A DNA stretch of 50,811 nt from Bacteroidaceae bacterium. Its GTDB lineage: Bacteria; Bacteroidota; Bacteroidia; Bacteroidales; Bacteroidaceae. Below are positions 18,002-26,444 of the stretch, in pieces. The notes below the pieces were generated by a model. The model was given only the letters and a program-made list of their open reading frames with translations, did not search any database and was not told the origin of the DNA. The position numbers and the translations under genes were made by a program. The stretch is from the NCBI GenBank assembly GCA_024398535.1, contig JAKSIY010000003.1, positions 1 to 50,811 of the forward strand, written 5' to 3'. Position 1 is the first letter of the stretch, and every line of letters starts with the position of its first letter.

Positions 18002-18741
18002 TAACAGGCTGAGACAATCCCTGCTGCAGGAAGCAGGGCATCGGGCTTGCCGGCATCAATCCACTGGACTGTTGCCGGCATCTTTTCTGTCCTTATGTCA
18101 AGGCGTGCGGCATTGTCCACGTAGAAATCAGTTATTGAGAATGCAGTCTTTTCCACCTTGTCCAGTTCTGCAAGCGCTTCAGAAGAGAGGACATGAATAC
18201 CCTGGAATGCCATGGGGGAACACTTCTGCATATCAAAGTCAGCAAACGGAGAGCGAACCTGTCCGGTCTTTGTATTGTTCCAGCCACGCAGACGGCTGCT
18301 GGAGTCAAACCACAGATAGCGCGATGTCTGGCGGCTTGCAGTAAGCAGCGTGATTGCCGCCCCACTATCAAGATGCCTTGAGTACAATCCTTCCAGGTCT
18401 GCACCGCTGAAGATATCCACGTTATGCACCAGAACCGGTCGGTCATTCCCGAACAGATGCATGGCGCGGCGTATTCCGCCACCGGTATCCAGCAGCATGT
18501 CACGTTCATCGGAAATCCTTATGTCAAGCCCAAAATTCCCCTTCTCATCAAGGAATTCAATGACCTTGTCTGCAAAGTGATGCACGTTCACCACAAAGTG
18601 TTCCACTCCGGCCATGTGCAGATGCATCAGCTGATGCTCAAGCATGGTCTTTCCTGCCACCTCAACCAGTGCCTTAGGCCTATCCTCAGTAAACTGTCCC
18701 AGCCTGGTTCCCAGACCGGCAGCCAGAATCAGCGCGTTCAT
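17995..18741 (-). CDS. MurU-like nucleotidyltransferase (MurNAc/GlcNAc 1-phosphate uridylyltransferase candidate)
   Basis: The 248-residue enzyme starts with the nucleotidyltransferase loop ALILAAGLGTRLGQFTEDRP, then KALVEVAGKTMLEHQL, a VHNVDIFSG metal-binding Asp and a DFDMQKCSPMAFQGIHVLS segment. This layout matches MurU, the cytoplasmic enzyme that turns MurNAc-alpha-1-phosphate plus UTP into UDP-MurNAc in the AmgK-MurU peptidoglycan recycling route first described in Pseudomonas putida. Mannose-1-phosphate guanylyltransferases share much of the sequence, so substrate choice rests on the neighbour: its ATG overlaps the stop of the AmgK-like kinase by 4 bases, indicating translational coupling. 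Confidence 0.8.
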   Translation of the reverse strand: MNALILAAGLGTRLGQFTEDRPKALVEVAGKTMLEHQLMHLHMAGVEHFVVNVHHFADKVIEFLDEKGNFGLDIRISDERDMLLDTGGGIRRAMHLFGNDRPVLVHNVDIFSGADLEGLYSRHLDSGAAITLLTASRQTSRYLWFDSSSRLRGWNNTKTGQVRSPFADFDMQKCSPMAFQGIHVLSSEALAELDKVEKTAFSITDFYVDNAARLDIRTEKMPATVQWIDAGKPDALLPAAGIVSACYQ

Positions 18742-20192
18742 AACACCTCTCTCCTTTTCAATTCACGATGCTCCAGAACCACACGTATCCTGTCGCCGTA
18801 TATCTCCTTCAACTTGTATGCAGTGTGCTGCGCAGAGTATGCAGACCTGTGCTGCCCTCCGGTACAGCCAAAACTTACCATCAGGCTTGTAAACCCACGA
18901 TCCAGATATTTGTCAACCGCAGGCATCACCAGTCCATAGACATTGCCAAGAAATATCTGTATCTCGCCCCGCTCTTCAAGAAAGTCAATGACCGGCTTGT
19001 CAAGTCCCGTTATCTGCTTGTACTCAGCATACAGGCCAGGATTATGCATTGAACGGCAGTCAAAGACAAAGCCGCCGCCATTTCCAGACAGGTCATCAGG
19101 AATGCCCTTGCGGTAAGAGAAGCTTGAGACCCTGACCGTAAGGCGCCCGTCGGGCTTCTCCTCTACGGACTTGAAGCGTGTCAGGTGTGACATCCGGTCA
19201 AGAACCTGCATCAGATACGGATACTCCGGGAATCCCTCTGCCACAAGTTCACGGACATTTGCAATTGCGGCAGGAATGCTCTGCAGGAAATGGGCCTTGT
19301 GCTCAAAGTAACCACGGAAGCCATAGGCACCCAAGACCTGAAGGGTGCGGAACAGGACAAAATGCGACAGTTCACGGCGGAACTGAGCGTAATCTGAATC
19401 AATATACCAGACCAGCGATTCATGGTAAACTTTAACCAGGTGTTCACGCAGCTGGGCAGGATAACCCGCCCTGGCCTGCCACAGGAACGATGCCACGTCA
19501 TAGAAGACCGGCCCACGTCTTCCGCCCTGGAAATCAATCAGGTAAGGATTGCCGTCCCTGACCATGATGTTACGGGACTGAAAATCGCGGTACAGGAAGG
19601 TGTCATATCCGCCCTCTTCACCGCTGTTTCCCAGAAGATGGTCTGCCATCCTTTCAAAGTCGTCTTCAAGCAGGGACTCGTTGAAATCAAGGTCTGTCGC
19701 TTTCAGGAAACAGTACTTGAAATAGTTAAGGTCCCACATTATTCCACGACGGTCAAACGACTCTGACGGCCAGCACTGGCTGAAATCAATCTTTCCGGCT
19801 CCGGCAAACTGCACATCAGGCAGAAGACGCATCACGCGTTCAAGAAGTTCAACGGTCTCCGGTTCAAATCCGCTGTCAGTACGGGTCTTTTCAAGTACTG
19901 AGAACAGGCTTGTGTCACCCAGGTCTTCCTGCAGATAGCAGGTCTCGTCATCGGACACCATGAGCAGCTGCGGAACGGGAAGCCCTGCAGCCTTGAGGCC
20001 ACGGCAGACTGAGAAGAATGCCCTGTTCTCAGGCACGGACGTCCCTGCCACGCCTATGACCGTACGCTCCGGGACAGCAATGCGGTAATATACTCTGTTG
20101 GAACCGGCTGGGGTGAGTCTTGTCATCTGACAGACGTCACAACCGGTAAGTGATTTCATCAGCTCCTTCAACTTTTCATTCATAGCCTGCAA
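18738..20192 (-). CDS. AmgK-like amino-sugar kinase fused to a RapZ C-terminal domain
   Basis: Residues 1-340 form an aminoglycoside-phosphotransferase fold kinase: catalytic loop YRDFQSRN with Asp203 and Asn208, and metal-binding Asp220 in LIDFQGGRRGP. This matches AmgK, which phosphorylates the anomeric hydroxyl of MurNAc/GlcNAc in the cytoplasm. Residues 351-484 are a RapZ C-terminal domain (VRVSSFSYRKG, FVFDCRSMHNPG, SFGCTGGQHRS at 440-450), without RapZ's N-terminal P-loop ATPase. In E. coli the C-terminal domain binds glucosamine-6-phosphate and adaptor partners, so allosteric control of the kinase by an amino-sugar phosphate is a plausible inference. It is divergent from the MurT/AmpG-like gene and coupled to the murU-like gene. 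Confidence 0.85.
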   Translation of the reverse strand: MQAMNEKLKELMKSLTGCDVCQMTRLTPAGSNRVYYRIAVPERTVIGVAGTSVPENRAFFSVCRGLKAAGLPVPQLLMVSDDETCYLQEDLGDTSLFSVLEKTRTDSGFEPETVELLERVMRLLPDVQFAGAGKIDFSQCWPSESFDRRGIMWDLNYFKYCFLKATDLDFNESLLEDDFERMADHLLGNSGEEGGYDTFLYRDFQSRNIMVRDGNPYLIDFQGGRRGPVFYDVASFLWQARAGYPAQLREHLVKVYHESLVWYIDSDYAQFRRELSHFVLFRTLQVLGAYGFRGYFEHKAHFLQSIPAAIANVRELVAEGFPEYPYLMQVLDRMSHLTRFKSVEEKPDGRLTVRVSSFSYRKGIPDDLSGNGGGFVFDCRSMHNPGLYAEYKQITGLDKPVIDFLEERGEIQIFLGNVYGLVMPAVDKYLDRGFTSLMVSFGCTGGQHRSAYSAQHTAYKLKEIYGDRIRVVLEHRELKRREVL

Positions 20193-20213
20193 TCATCTTC
20201 TTGTTTCTTGCGG

Positions 20214-20221
20214 CAAAATTA
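20214..20221 (-). promoter_or_regulatory. -7 promoter element for the amgK-murU pair
   Basis: The minus strand reads TAATTTTG, matching TAnnTTTG. A start near 20207 would give a leader of about 15 bases to the ATG at 20192. It lies 10 bases from the opposing plus-strand element, so the two promoters share one compact control region. Confidence 0.55.
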
Positions 20222-20231
20222 GTTTTTTCAA

Positions 20232-20239
20232 TAACTTTG
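20232..20239 (+). promoter_or_regulatory. -7 promoter element for the MurT/AmpG-like importer operon
   Basis: TAACTTTG matches TAnnTTTG. Transcription would begin about 7 bases later, near 20246, directly at the annotated ATG (20247). Either the mRNA is nearly leaderless or translation begins at the in-frame ATG at 20268. Confidence 0.55.
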
Positions 20240-20246
20240 CACAAAT

Positions 20247-21533
20247 ATGGAAGAAGAAGTTAAAAGAATGGACAGCACGTCGCGCGCGTGGAGATGGGTT
20301 CCGTCGCTCTATTTTGCAGAAGGACTCCCCTACGCGCTCATCGTAACCGTGTCTGTGCTCATGTTCAAGCAGCTTGGCATCAGCAATGAAGACGTTGCGC
20401 TCTACACTGGCTGGTTCTATCTGCCGTGGGTAATCAAGCCCCTCTGGAGTCCATTCATTGACCTGATACGCACAAAACGCTGGTGGGTCATGGTGACCCA
20501 GATCCTCATAGGCGCCGGATTTGCCGGCATCGGCCTTCTGGTACCCGCGTCCGATGCCTTCCGCTGGACTCTGGCAATCTTCTGGCTTCTGGCTTTCAGC
20601 TCTGCCACGCATGACGTCTCAATTGACGGATTCTACATGCTTGGTCTTGACGACAGTGCACAGGCATTCTTTGCCGGGGTCAGGAACACTGCATACAGGA
20701 TTGCATCGATTGCAGGACAGGGAGGACTGCTGATCGTGGCCGGACTCATAACCAGAAAGACCGGAAGTCCCGTCAGGGCATGGAGCATCTGCTACCTGAT
20801 TGCGGGCATCACCATGGCACTGCTGGCCGTATGGCACTTCAGGGCCCTTCCACATCCGGAAAAGGGCTGCAACTCAGAACTGAAGGCAAAGAGCATACTG
20901 AAAGACTTCATCACTACATTCATCAGCTACTTCAGGAAACCACACATCATATCATCAGTCTGTTTCATTCTGTTTTTCAGACTGGCAGAGGCACAGCTTA
21001 CAAAAATCTGCCCTCTGTTCCTGATTGACAGCACAGCCAACGGAGGACTGGGGCTGACAGCAGACCAGATTGGCCTGGCACAGGGAACAATCGGTGTAAT
21101 AGGCCTGCTACTTGGCGGAATCATTGCAGGTGCCGTGGTCTCAAGAAAGGGACTGGGCTACTGGATGTGGCCAATGGTGCTGGCAATCTCTGTACCGGAC
21201 CTTGTCTATGTCTGGCTCAGCTGGTTCCCCACAGGAAACATGTGGGTAGTAAGCCCGCTCATCTTCATTGAGCAGATGGGATACGGATTCGGATTCACCG
21301 GATACACCCTGTTCCTTATCTACTTTGCAAGGGGTGAGCACAAGACATCACACTACGCAATCAGCACGGGAATAATGGCCCTGGGAATGATGCTGCCTGG
21401 AATGATTTCAGGAAAGCTGCAGACCCTGATGGGATACAGGACTTTCTTCATGTGGGTTGTTGCTTGCTGCGCAGCCACCTTCCTGGTGACAGCATTCCTG
21501 AAGTATGACAAAAATTTTGGAAAAAAGGAATAA
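20247..21533 (+). CDS. AmpG/MurT-like MFS importer of peptidoglycan fragments
   Basis: The 428-residue MFS protein has about twelve TM helices. WVPSLYFAEGLPYALIVTVS and YTGWFYLPWVIKPLWSP near the N-terminus, and ATHDVSIDGFYML near residue 130, match the AmpG family of muropeptide permeases. In Tannerella forsythia a related inner-membrane protein (MurT) brings in MurNAc beside murK and murQ. Here it is 8 bases upstream of a MurK-like kinase and divergent from AmgK/MurU-like genes, which supports import of anhydro- or free amino sugars or muropeptides. The start could instead be 20268 (see promoter). No murQ etherase gene is in the window. Confidence 0.85.
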   Translation: MEEEVKRMDSTSRAWRWVPSLYFAEGLPYALIVTVSVLMFKQLGISNEDVALYTGWFYLPWVIKPLWSPFIDLIRTKRWWVMVTQILIGAGFAGIGLLVPASDAFRWTLAIFWLLAFSSATHDVSIDGFYMLGLDDSAQAFFAGVRNTAYRIASIAGQGGLLIVAGLITRKTGSPVRAWSICYLIAGITMALLAVWHFRALPHPEKGCNSELKAKSILKDFITTFISYFRKPHIISSVCFILFFRLAEAQLTKICPLFLIDSTANGGLGLTADQIGLAQGTIGVIGLLLGGIIAGAVVSRKGLGYWMWPMVLAISVPDLVYVWLSWFPTGNMWVVSPLIFIEQMGYGFGFTGYTLFLIYFARGEHKTSHYAISTGIMALGMMLPGMISGKLQTLMGYRTFFMWVVACCAATFLVTAFLKYDKNFGKKE

Positions 21534-21541
21534 CTACATAT

Positions 21542-22396
21542 ATGATACTCATCGTTGACAGCGGCTCCACCAAGACAGACTGGACATTTCTGAATGGCCA
21601 GGAGGTCCTACATTCAGTCAAGACACAGGGAATAAATCCGTTCCACCTGCAGAAAAGGGATATTGACAGAATCCTGCAGAGTGAGCTGCTACCAGAGACT
21701 GAGAGCATTGACAACAGCAGTGTAAGCGAGCTTTACTACTACGGGGCGGGCTGTGCCACGAACCAGGTCTGCCAGGAGATGAAAGAGCTGCTCAACCAGT
21801 ACTTTCCCAATGCAGACATCTGCGTTGAGAGTGATATGCTGGGAGCGGCACGTGCTCTCTGCGGACACTCTGAAGGTGTGGCCTGCGTTCTTGGAACAGG
21901 GTCAAACTCATGCCTGTATGACGGCAGGTTCATTGCAGACAACGTTCCGTCACTGGGATACATCCTGGGCGACGAGGGCAGTAGCTCAGACCTGGGCAAG
22001 CGTCTGCTGGCAGACTGTCTGAAACGCCAGCTGCCTGAAGCCGTTGCCAGGGAATTCATGGAGCGATACAACCTGACCATGGACACCATCCTTGAGAACG
22101 TTTACCGCAAGCCAATGGCCAACCGGTACATGGCAGACTTCACCCCATTCCTTGGAGAGAAGCGCAGTGTCCCTGAGGTACACCACCTGCTGACCACATG
22201 CTTTGCCCAGTTCCTGCGCAGGAATGTCATGAACTACCACAAGCCATGGCTGCCTGTGAACTTTGTAGGATCACTGGCATACACATTCCGTGAAGAGCTG
22301 TCTGAGGCAGCAGAGTCGCTGGGACTGTCACTTGGAAAAATCATGAAGAGCCCTATGGAGGGACTTATCTTATATCACACAACATCAGAATCATGA
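21542..22396 (+). CDS. MurK-like BadF/BadG ATPase-fold amino-sugar kinase
   Basis: The 284-residue protein has the ASKHA kinase phosphate loops: LIVDSGSTKTDW at 3-14, CVLGTGSNSCLYDG near 115-128 and GYILGDEGSSSDLGKRLL near 139-156. This is the N-acetylglucosamine kinase/MurK subgroup of the BadF/BcrA family; the MurK enzymes of Clostridium and Tannerella phosphorylate MurNAc and GlcNAc at C6 in the cytoplasm. The gene follows the importer by 8 bases and ends with a 4-base ATGA overlap into the third MG2 gene, so all three are one transcript. Specificity for MurNAc versus GlcNAc cannot be read here. Confidence 0.85.
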   Translation: MILIVDSGSTKTDWTFLNGQEVLHSVKTQGINPFHLQKRDIDRILQSELLPETESIDNSSVSELYYYGAGCATNQVCQEMKELLNQYFPNADICVESDMLGAARALCGHSEGVACVLGTGSNSCLYDGRFIADNVPSLGYILGDEGSSSDLGKRLLADCLKRQLPEAVAREFMERYNLTMDTILENVYRKPMANRYMADFTPFLGEKRSVPEVHHLLTTCFAQFLRRNVMNYHKPWLPVNFVGSLAYTFREELSEAAESLGLSLGKIMKSPMEGLILYHTTSES

Positions 22397-24987
22397 AAGC
22401 ATCAGGAACCATACTCATAGGAGCCCTGCTGACTCTGTCCGGACTGGCATCGGCCCAGGGATCCCCTAAGGAACAGCTCAGGAAACTGGCAACAGAAGTA
22501 GCCCAGTTTGACCATATCTTCCCGCAGGAAAAGGTATTCATCCAGTTTGACAACACGTCATACTATACCGGAGAGACCATCTGGTTCAAGGCATACGTGG
22601 TGTCTGCATCGACCCTGCAAAGGGCTGAGAGCAAGGTCCTGTACGTTGACCTGATTGCGCCGGGCGGAACGGTCCTGAAGACCCAGAAACTGCCAATCGT
22701 GGCAGGACAGGCAGACGGTTCATTCCCACTGCTTGACGGCTCTACCGGACAGGCACGTGACCTGCGCGGCGTTCTGGGCTACCCCAGCGGCTTCTATGAG
22801 GTGCGCGCATACACCGCTGCCATGCTGAACCATACGGAAGAGGCCATCTTCTCACGCGTGCTGCCGGTATTCGAGCAGCCGTCAGAAGAGGGTGCGTACT
22901 ATACAGAAAGTCCCGTGATAAAGATGCATGAGACCCACATTGAACAGGTTCGTCCAAAGGAGATCAAGCTCTCTGCAATCAACGCAGAATTCTACCCTGA
23001 AGGCGGTCACCTGATCATGGGCAAGCCAAACAGGGTGGCATTCCGCATCAGCGGTGAAGACGGACTTGGTACCGATGCCACACTCAGCTATGCCGATGCC
23101 CGGTATCCTGTCGTCCACAACGGAATGGGCAGCTTCATCATGACCCCGACAGAGAAGAAGGGCAAGGTAACTGTCACAAAGGACGGCAAGGAGTACTCCT
23201 TCAACCTGCCTGAAGCAGAATCTGAGGGATGCACCATGAACCTGAGCCAGAAAGAGAAGTCCATAGAGCTGAGGCTCGGAGCCACGCAGTCACTTGCCGG
23301 CAAGACCGTGGGCATAACAGCAGCCTGCCGTGGCGCCGTCACCCACTTTGAGACGATAACGCTCACAGAAGAGCCTTCAGCCACGACAATTTCAACGAAA
23401 GACTTCCCGGAAGGCGTCTGCCGTGTCACGGTATTCGACACAGAGGGCGCCATACTCTGCAGTCGCTCCTTCTACCACCGCAAGGCTTCGGCCCTGCCGC
23501 AGCTGACCGTAACGTCAGACGTTGACAGACTGCAGCCGTTTGGCCGCGCTGAGCTCTCTTTCACGCTGACCGATGCCAAGGGCAATCCGTTCCGTGACCG
23601 CTTCTGCCTGTCTGTACGCGACACGCGCTCGCAGGGCACCCCAAATACCGATGACCTGCGCACCAGCATGCTGCTCTCGTCAGTCCTCAGGGGCCTGATT
23701 GAGAAACCGGAATACTATTTTGAGGCCGACGATGAGGAGCACAACGCAGCCCTTGACCTACTGACCATGGTACAGGGATGGGAGCGCTACGACTGGCAGA
23801 CCATGGCCGGCGTGAAGCCGTTTGAGGAGATTCACCGCACTGAACCGGGCATCACCGTGAACGGCTGGGCACTCAACCACTCGGGCAAGCAGCCGCTCCC
23901 GGGCGTCAAGGTGCTGGCGGCTTTTGTCCCTACAGACAAGAGCCAGACCGAACGCTTTGAGTGCGTGACAGACCAGAACGGCTACTTTGGCTTTGACCTG
24001 TCTGACTTCTACGACCTGGGCAAGCTGACCATCAGCGTCGAGACAGAGAAGGACCGTCTGATAGGCACCAATGCCAGAATCAAGTTTGAGCGCTCCATGC
24101 TGCCTGCCGCACGCGCCATCCTGCCGCAGGAGACCATCCTGACAGGTCTGAACAGCAGCAAGTCCACGAAAGGAAAATCCACACAGAAGGAAGACGAAGA
24201 TGACTTCCCTGTAATCATTGACCAGGACAAGGGCTATGTCCTTGACGAAGTTGAGATTGAGGGCAAGCGCAAATACATTGACTACTACCGTTTCAAGGCA
24301 TACGACGTACCTGCAGACGTAGAGGTGCAGCTTGACAAGGCAGAATTCACCACAGACCTGACAGGCTTCCTCATTGACAAAGGCTATCAGGCAATCTTTG
24401 ACCCGGATGATTCAACATTCTTCATAGACGGACATCAGGTTTTCTGGTATGTACACAACTCCAAGAGGTTCCTGAACCAGGGTGTGTATGAATTCCCACA
24501 AAACATAGACACCAAAGACATCAAGAGCGTCCTTGTTTTTGACAAGGTCATGACAAAGCTGAATGCCATAAGCCTGTCACCGCTCTACACGGAGTACATG
24601 CAGCACACCGCATCGACCATCTATGACAACTATGACAACGGACTTGACACCAGCATGTACAAGAACGTGCTGCTGGTTGACGTGCTCATAAAGGAGGATT
24701 ATGAAATCAGCTACCGTTCTGAGCTGCTGAACATTGACAAGAGACTTACCAATGTGGCCGGCTATTCGTCACCGTACCAGTTCTATTCGCCTACATACCC
24801 TAACGGCCCTATTCCGGGTGACGTGGACTACCGCCGTACCCTGTACTGGAATCCTAACGTGATTACCGATGCAGACGGCCATGCAAAGGTTGAATTCTAC
24901 GGCAACTCCAACACCGTCCACTTCAACGTGACCGGAGCGGGAATGACCGCAGCCGGCGTTCCTTATACACTTGACACGGATTTCTGA
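22393..24987 (+). CDS. Exported MG2-domain protein, paralogue 3
   Basis: The 864-residue protein shares the full architecture of the two genes at the left end: a 22-residue signal peptide, an MG2 domain with PQEKVFIQFDNTSYYTGETI near residue 45, YPEGGHLIMGKPNR near 200, a carboxypeptidase-regulatory-like domain at VNGWALNHSGK near 490, LDEVEIEGKRKYIDYY near 615, and a terminal YWNPNVITDADGHAKV domain. It has a Lys/Asp/Glu-rich linker near 588-605. Unlike paralogues 1 and 2 it uses CGC/CGT Arg codons and is GC-richer. Its ATG overlaps the murK-like stop (ATGA), linking an envelope MG2 protein to amino-sugar salvage. Function unknown. Confidence 0.85.
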   Translation: MKASGTILIGALLTLSGLASAQGSPKEQLRKLATEVAQFDHIFPQEKVFIQFDNTSYYTGETIWFKAYVVSASTLQRAESKVLYVDLIAPGGTVLKTQKLPIVAGQADGSFPLLDGSTGQARDLRGVLGYPSGFYEVRAYTAAMLNHTEEAIFSRVLPVFEQPSEEGAYYTESPVIKMHETHIEQVRPKEIKLSAINAEFYPEGGHLIMGKPNRVAFRISGEDGLGTDATLSYADARYPVVHNGMGSFIMTPTEKKGKVTVTKDGKEYSFNLPEAESEGCTMNLSQKEKSIELRLGATQSLAGKTVGITAACRGAVTHFETITLTEEPSATTISTKDFPEGVCRVTVFDTEGAILCSRSFYHRKASALPQLTVTSDVDRLQPFGRAELSFTLTDAKGNPFRDRFCLSVRDTRSQGTPNTDDLRTSMLLSSVLRGLIEKPEYYFEADDEEHNAALDLLTMVQGWERYDWQTMAGVKPFEEIHRTEPGITVNGWALNHSGKQPLPGVKVLAAFVPTDKSQTERFECVTDQNGYFGFDLSDFYDLGKLTISVETEKDRLIGTNARIKFERSMLPAARAILPQETILTGLNSSKSTKGKSTQKEDEDDFPVIIDQDKGYVLDEVEIEGKRKYIDYYRFKAYDVPADVEVQLDKAEFTTDLTGFLIDKGYQAIFDPDDSTFFIDGHQVFWYVHNSKRFLNQGVYEFPQNIDTKDIKSVLVFDKVMTKLNAISLSPLYTEYMQHTASTIYDNYDNGLDTSMYKNVLLVDVLIKEDYEISYRSELLNIDKRLTNVAGYSSPYQFYSPTYPNGPIPGDVDYRRTLYWNPNVITDADGHAKVEFYGNSNTVHFNVTGAGMTAAGVPYTLDTDF

Positions 24988-24991
24988 CAGG

Positions 24992-26245
24992 ATGCAGGAA
25001 GATAAGCAGAGAGAAATCACCCAGGATCAGGCATTTGACCTGGCAACCCGGGCAGGAAGAATACTCCTGGAGAGCGGCGCAGAGATTCACCGCGTGCAGG
25101 AAACAATGGAGCGCATTGCCCTTCATTACGGTTTTCCCATGACCCACCACTTTGTTCTGAGCAACGGCATCTTTGCTTCCGGCAGGAATGGTTATTCCAA
25201 CATAGATTTCATTCCCTTCAAGGGAGCCCAGCTGGACAAGGTGGCCGTTATAAACCAGCTTTCAAGAGAGATTGAGCACGACAGTCTTACCCTGGCCGAT
25301 GCCCGCAGGCAGATTGAAGAGATCAATCTTATGCCTGCCAAGCCCCTGTGGGAGCAGCTGCTCTATGCCGCACTGGGCTGCGCCGGATTCTGCGGCATCT
25401 TTGGCGGCAGCATCCTGGACTGTGTGGCATCGGCCGTGATAGCAGTGATAGCCTGGGCATTCACGCTATACATTGCAGGAAAGAACATATCAAAACCGCT
25501 CACGAACATACTTGGATCAGCACTCTGCACTACTCTGTGCATACTTTTCATGAACCTGGGATTCGGCCAGAACTTTGGAAACATGATTGTGGGCACCATA
25601 ATACTGCTGATACCCGGAGTTGCCTTCACCAACGGCATCCGCGACCTGGCAGGCCAGGACTATCTGGCCGGTTCTGCACGTCTGCTTGACGCCATCATGA
25701 CCTTTCTCTGTATTGCAATAGGCGTATCTGTCACCCTTATGGCTGACAGCTATATAGAAGGTGGCGTGATACAGCTGACTGGGCAGACCTACGACCCATT
25801 CATACTGAAGATGCCTTGCCAGCTGATCTGCGCATTTGTAGGAACGTTCGCATTTGCCGCTATCTACGGCATTGAGAGAAGGGAATATGCTGCATCAGGA
25901 ATTGTAGGCACACTGGGCTGGCTGGGCTTCTACATATCATACTTCCGGTTTGAATGCTCGTCTGCAGAAGCTACATTTGTAGCCACCCTGACCATTGCTG
26001 CCGCCTCAAGGCTGTTTGCCGTCTGGAGAAAACGGCCTTCCACCATATATATTATTAGCGGCATGCTGCCATTGGTTCCCGGTGCCGGCATCTACTGGAC
26101 CACTTACTACCTTATGTGCCAGCAGTTCAGTGACGGCCTCATGGCAGGATTCAACTCTATCAAAGTCTGCATCGCCATCACTCTGGGCATCATCATTGTC
26201 AGCGAAATCCCTATAAGGTTCTTCAAGATGTTCCGTCCGCGCTGA
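24992..26245 (+). CDS. ThrE-type threonine/serine exporter family protein
   Basis: Started at 24992 (4 bases after the MG2 stop) the protein has 417 residues. A cytoplasmic N-terminal part of about 110 residues contains ATRAGRILLESGAEIHRVQE and GNSIDFIPF-like elements of the DUF1212 domain; two sets of TM helices follow (about 115-260 and 275-410), the second like DUF3815. This is the one-chain arrangement of the ThrE family, which exports L-threonine and L-serine across the inner membrane. The preceding segment MTRISDR (from 24971) lies inside the MG2 gene and is probably not translated. No terminator separates it from the MG2 gene, so it may belong to the same operon. Confidence 0.85.
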   Translation: MQEDKQREITQDQAFDLATRAGRILLESGAEIHRVQETMERIALHYGFPMTHHFVLSNGIFASGRNGYSNIDFIPFKGAQLDKVAVINQLSREIEHDSLTLADARRQIEEINLMPAKPLWEQLLYAALGCAGFCGIFGGSILDCVASAVIAVIAWAFTLYIAGKNISKPLTNILGSALCTTLCILFMNLGFGQNFGNMIVGTIILLIPGVAFTNGIRDLAGQDYLAGSARLLDAIMTFLCIAIGVSVTLMADSYIEGGVIQLTGQTYDPFILKMPCQLICAFVGTFAFAAIYGIERREYAASGIVGTLGWLGFYISYFRFECSSAEATFVATLTIAAASRLFAVWRKRPSTIYIISGMLPLVPGAGIYWTTYYLMCQQFSDGLMAGFNSIKVCIAITLGIIIVSEIPIRFFKMFRPR

Positions 26246-26273
26246 CGCAAGCATTCAGCACAGACCCTATTCT

Positions 26274-26318
26274 TCGCCAAAACGGGACCTGTCCCTCGCC
26301 AGGCGGGGACCTGTCCCC
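26274..26318. repeat. Two tandem 22-23 bp units each ending in a GGGACCTGTCCC palindrome
   Basis: Each unit reads TCGCCA, a 4-5 base spacer, then a near-palindrome: GGGACCTGTCCC at 26284-26295 and GGGGACCTGTCCCC at 26305-26318. A strong hairpin can also form across the units (GTCCC/GGGAC with CGC/GCG inside, 26291-26310). Seven T residues follow at 26320-26326, so the block could end transcription from the ThrE-like gene, although the perfect palindrome loops are only 2 bases. It could also be a REP-like mobile repeat. Confidence 0.65.
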
Positions 26319-26359
26319 ATTTTTTTCGTTCCATTTGATTGAAATTAAGTAAAAAAGTG

Positions 26360-26367
26360 TACCTTTG
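26360..26367 (+). promoter_or_regulatory. -7 promoter element for rpsA
   Basis: TACCTTTG matches TAnnTTTG, with a TTTG at 26334-26337 as a possible -33 element (22 bases apart, slightly wide). The predicted leader of about 70 bases contains small hairpins (ATGCC/GGCAT at 26378-26392, ATCT/AGAT at 26391-26404) before an AT-rich unstructured run into the ATG. Confidence 0.65.
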
Positions 26368-26444
26368 CGCCCGCATTATGCCCTGGTGGCATCTTGCATG
26401 AGATCATAAACTAATTGTCTAACTTAATCTAAACATTTTAAAGA

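Noticed and set aside
26246-26444. Possible tRNA or small RNA in the gap before rpsA
   Set aside because: No cloverleaf or T-loop signature; the gap is explained by the palindromic repeats, the promoter and the rpsA leader.
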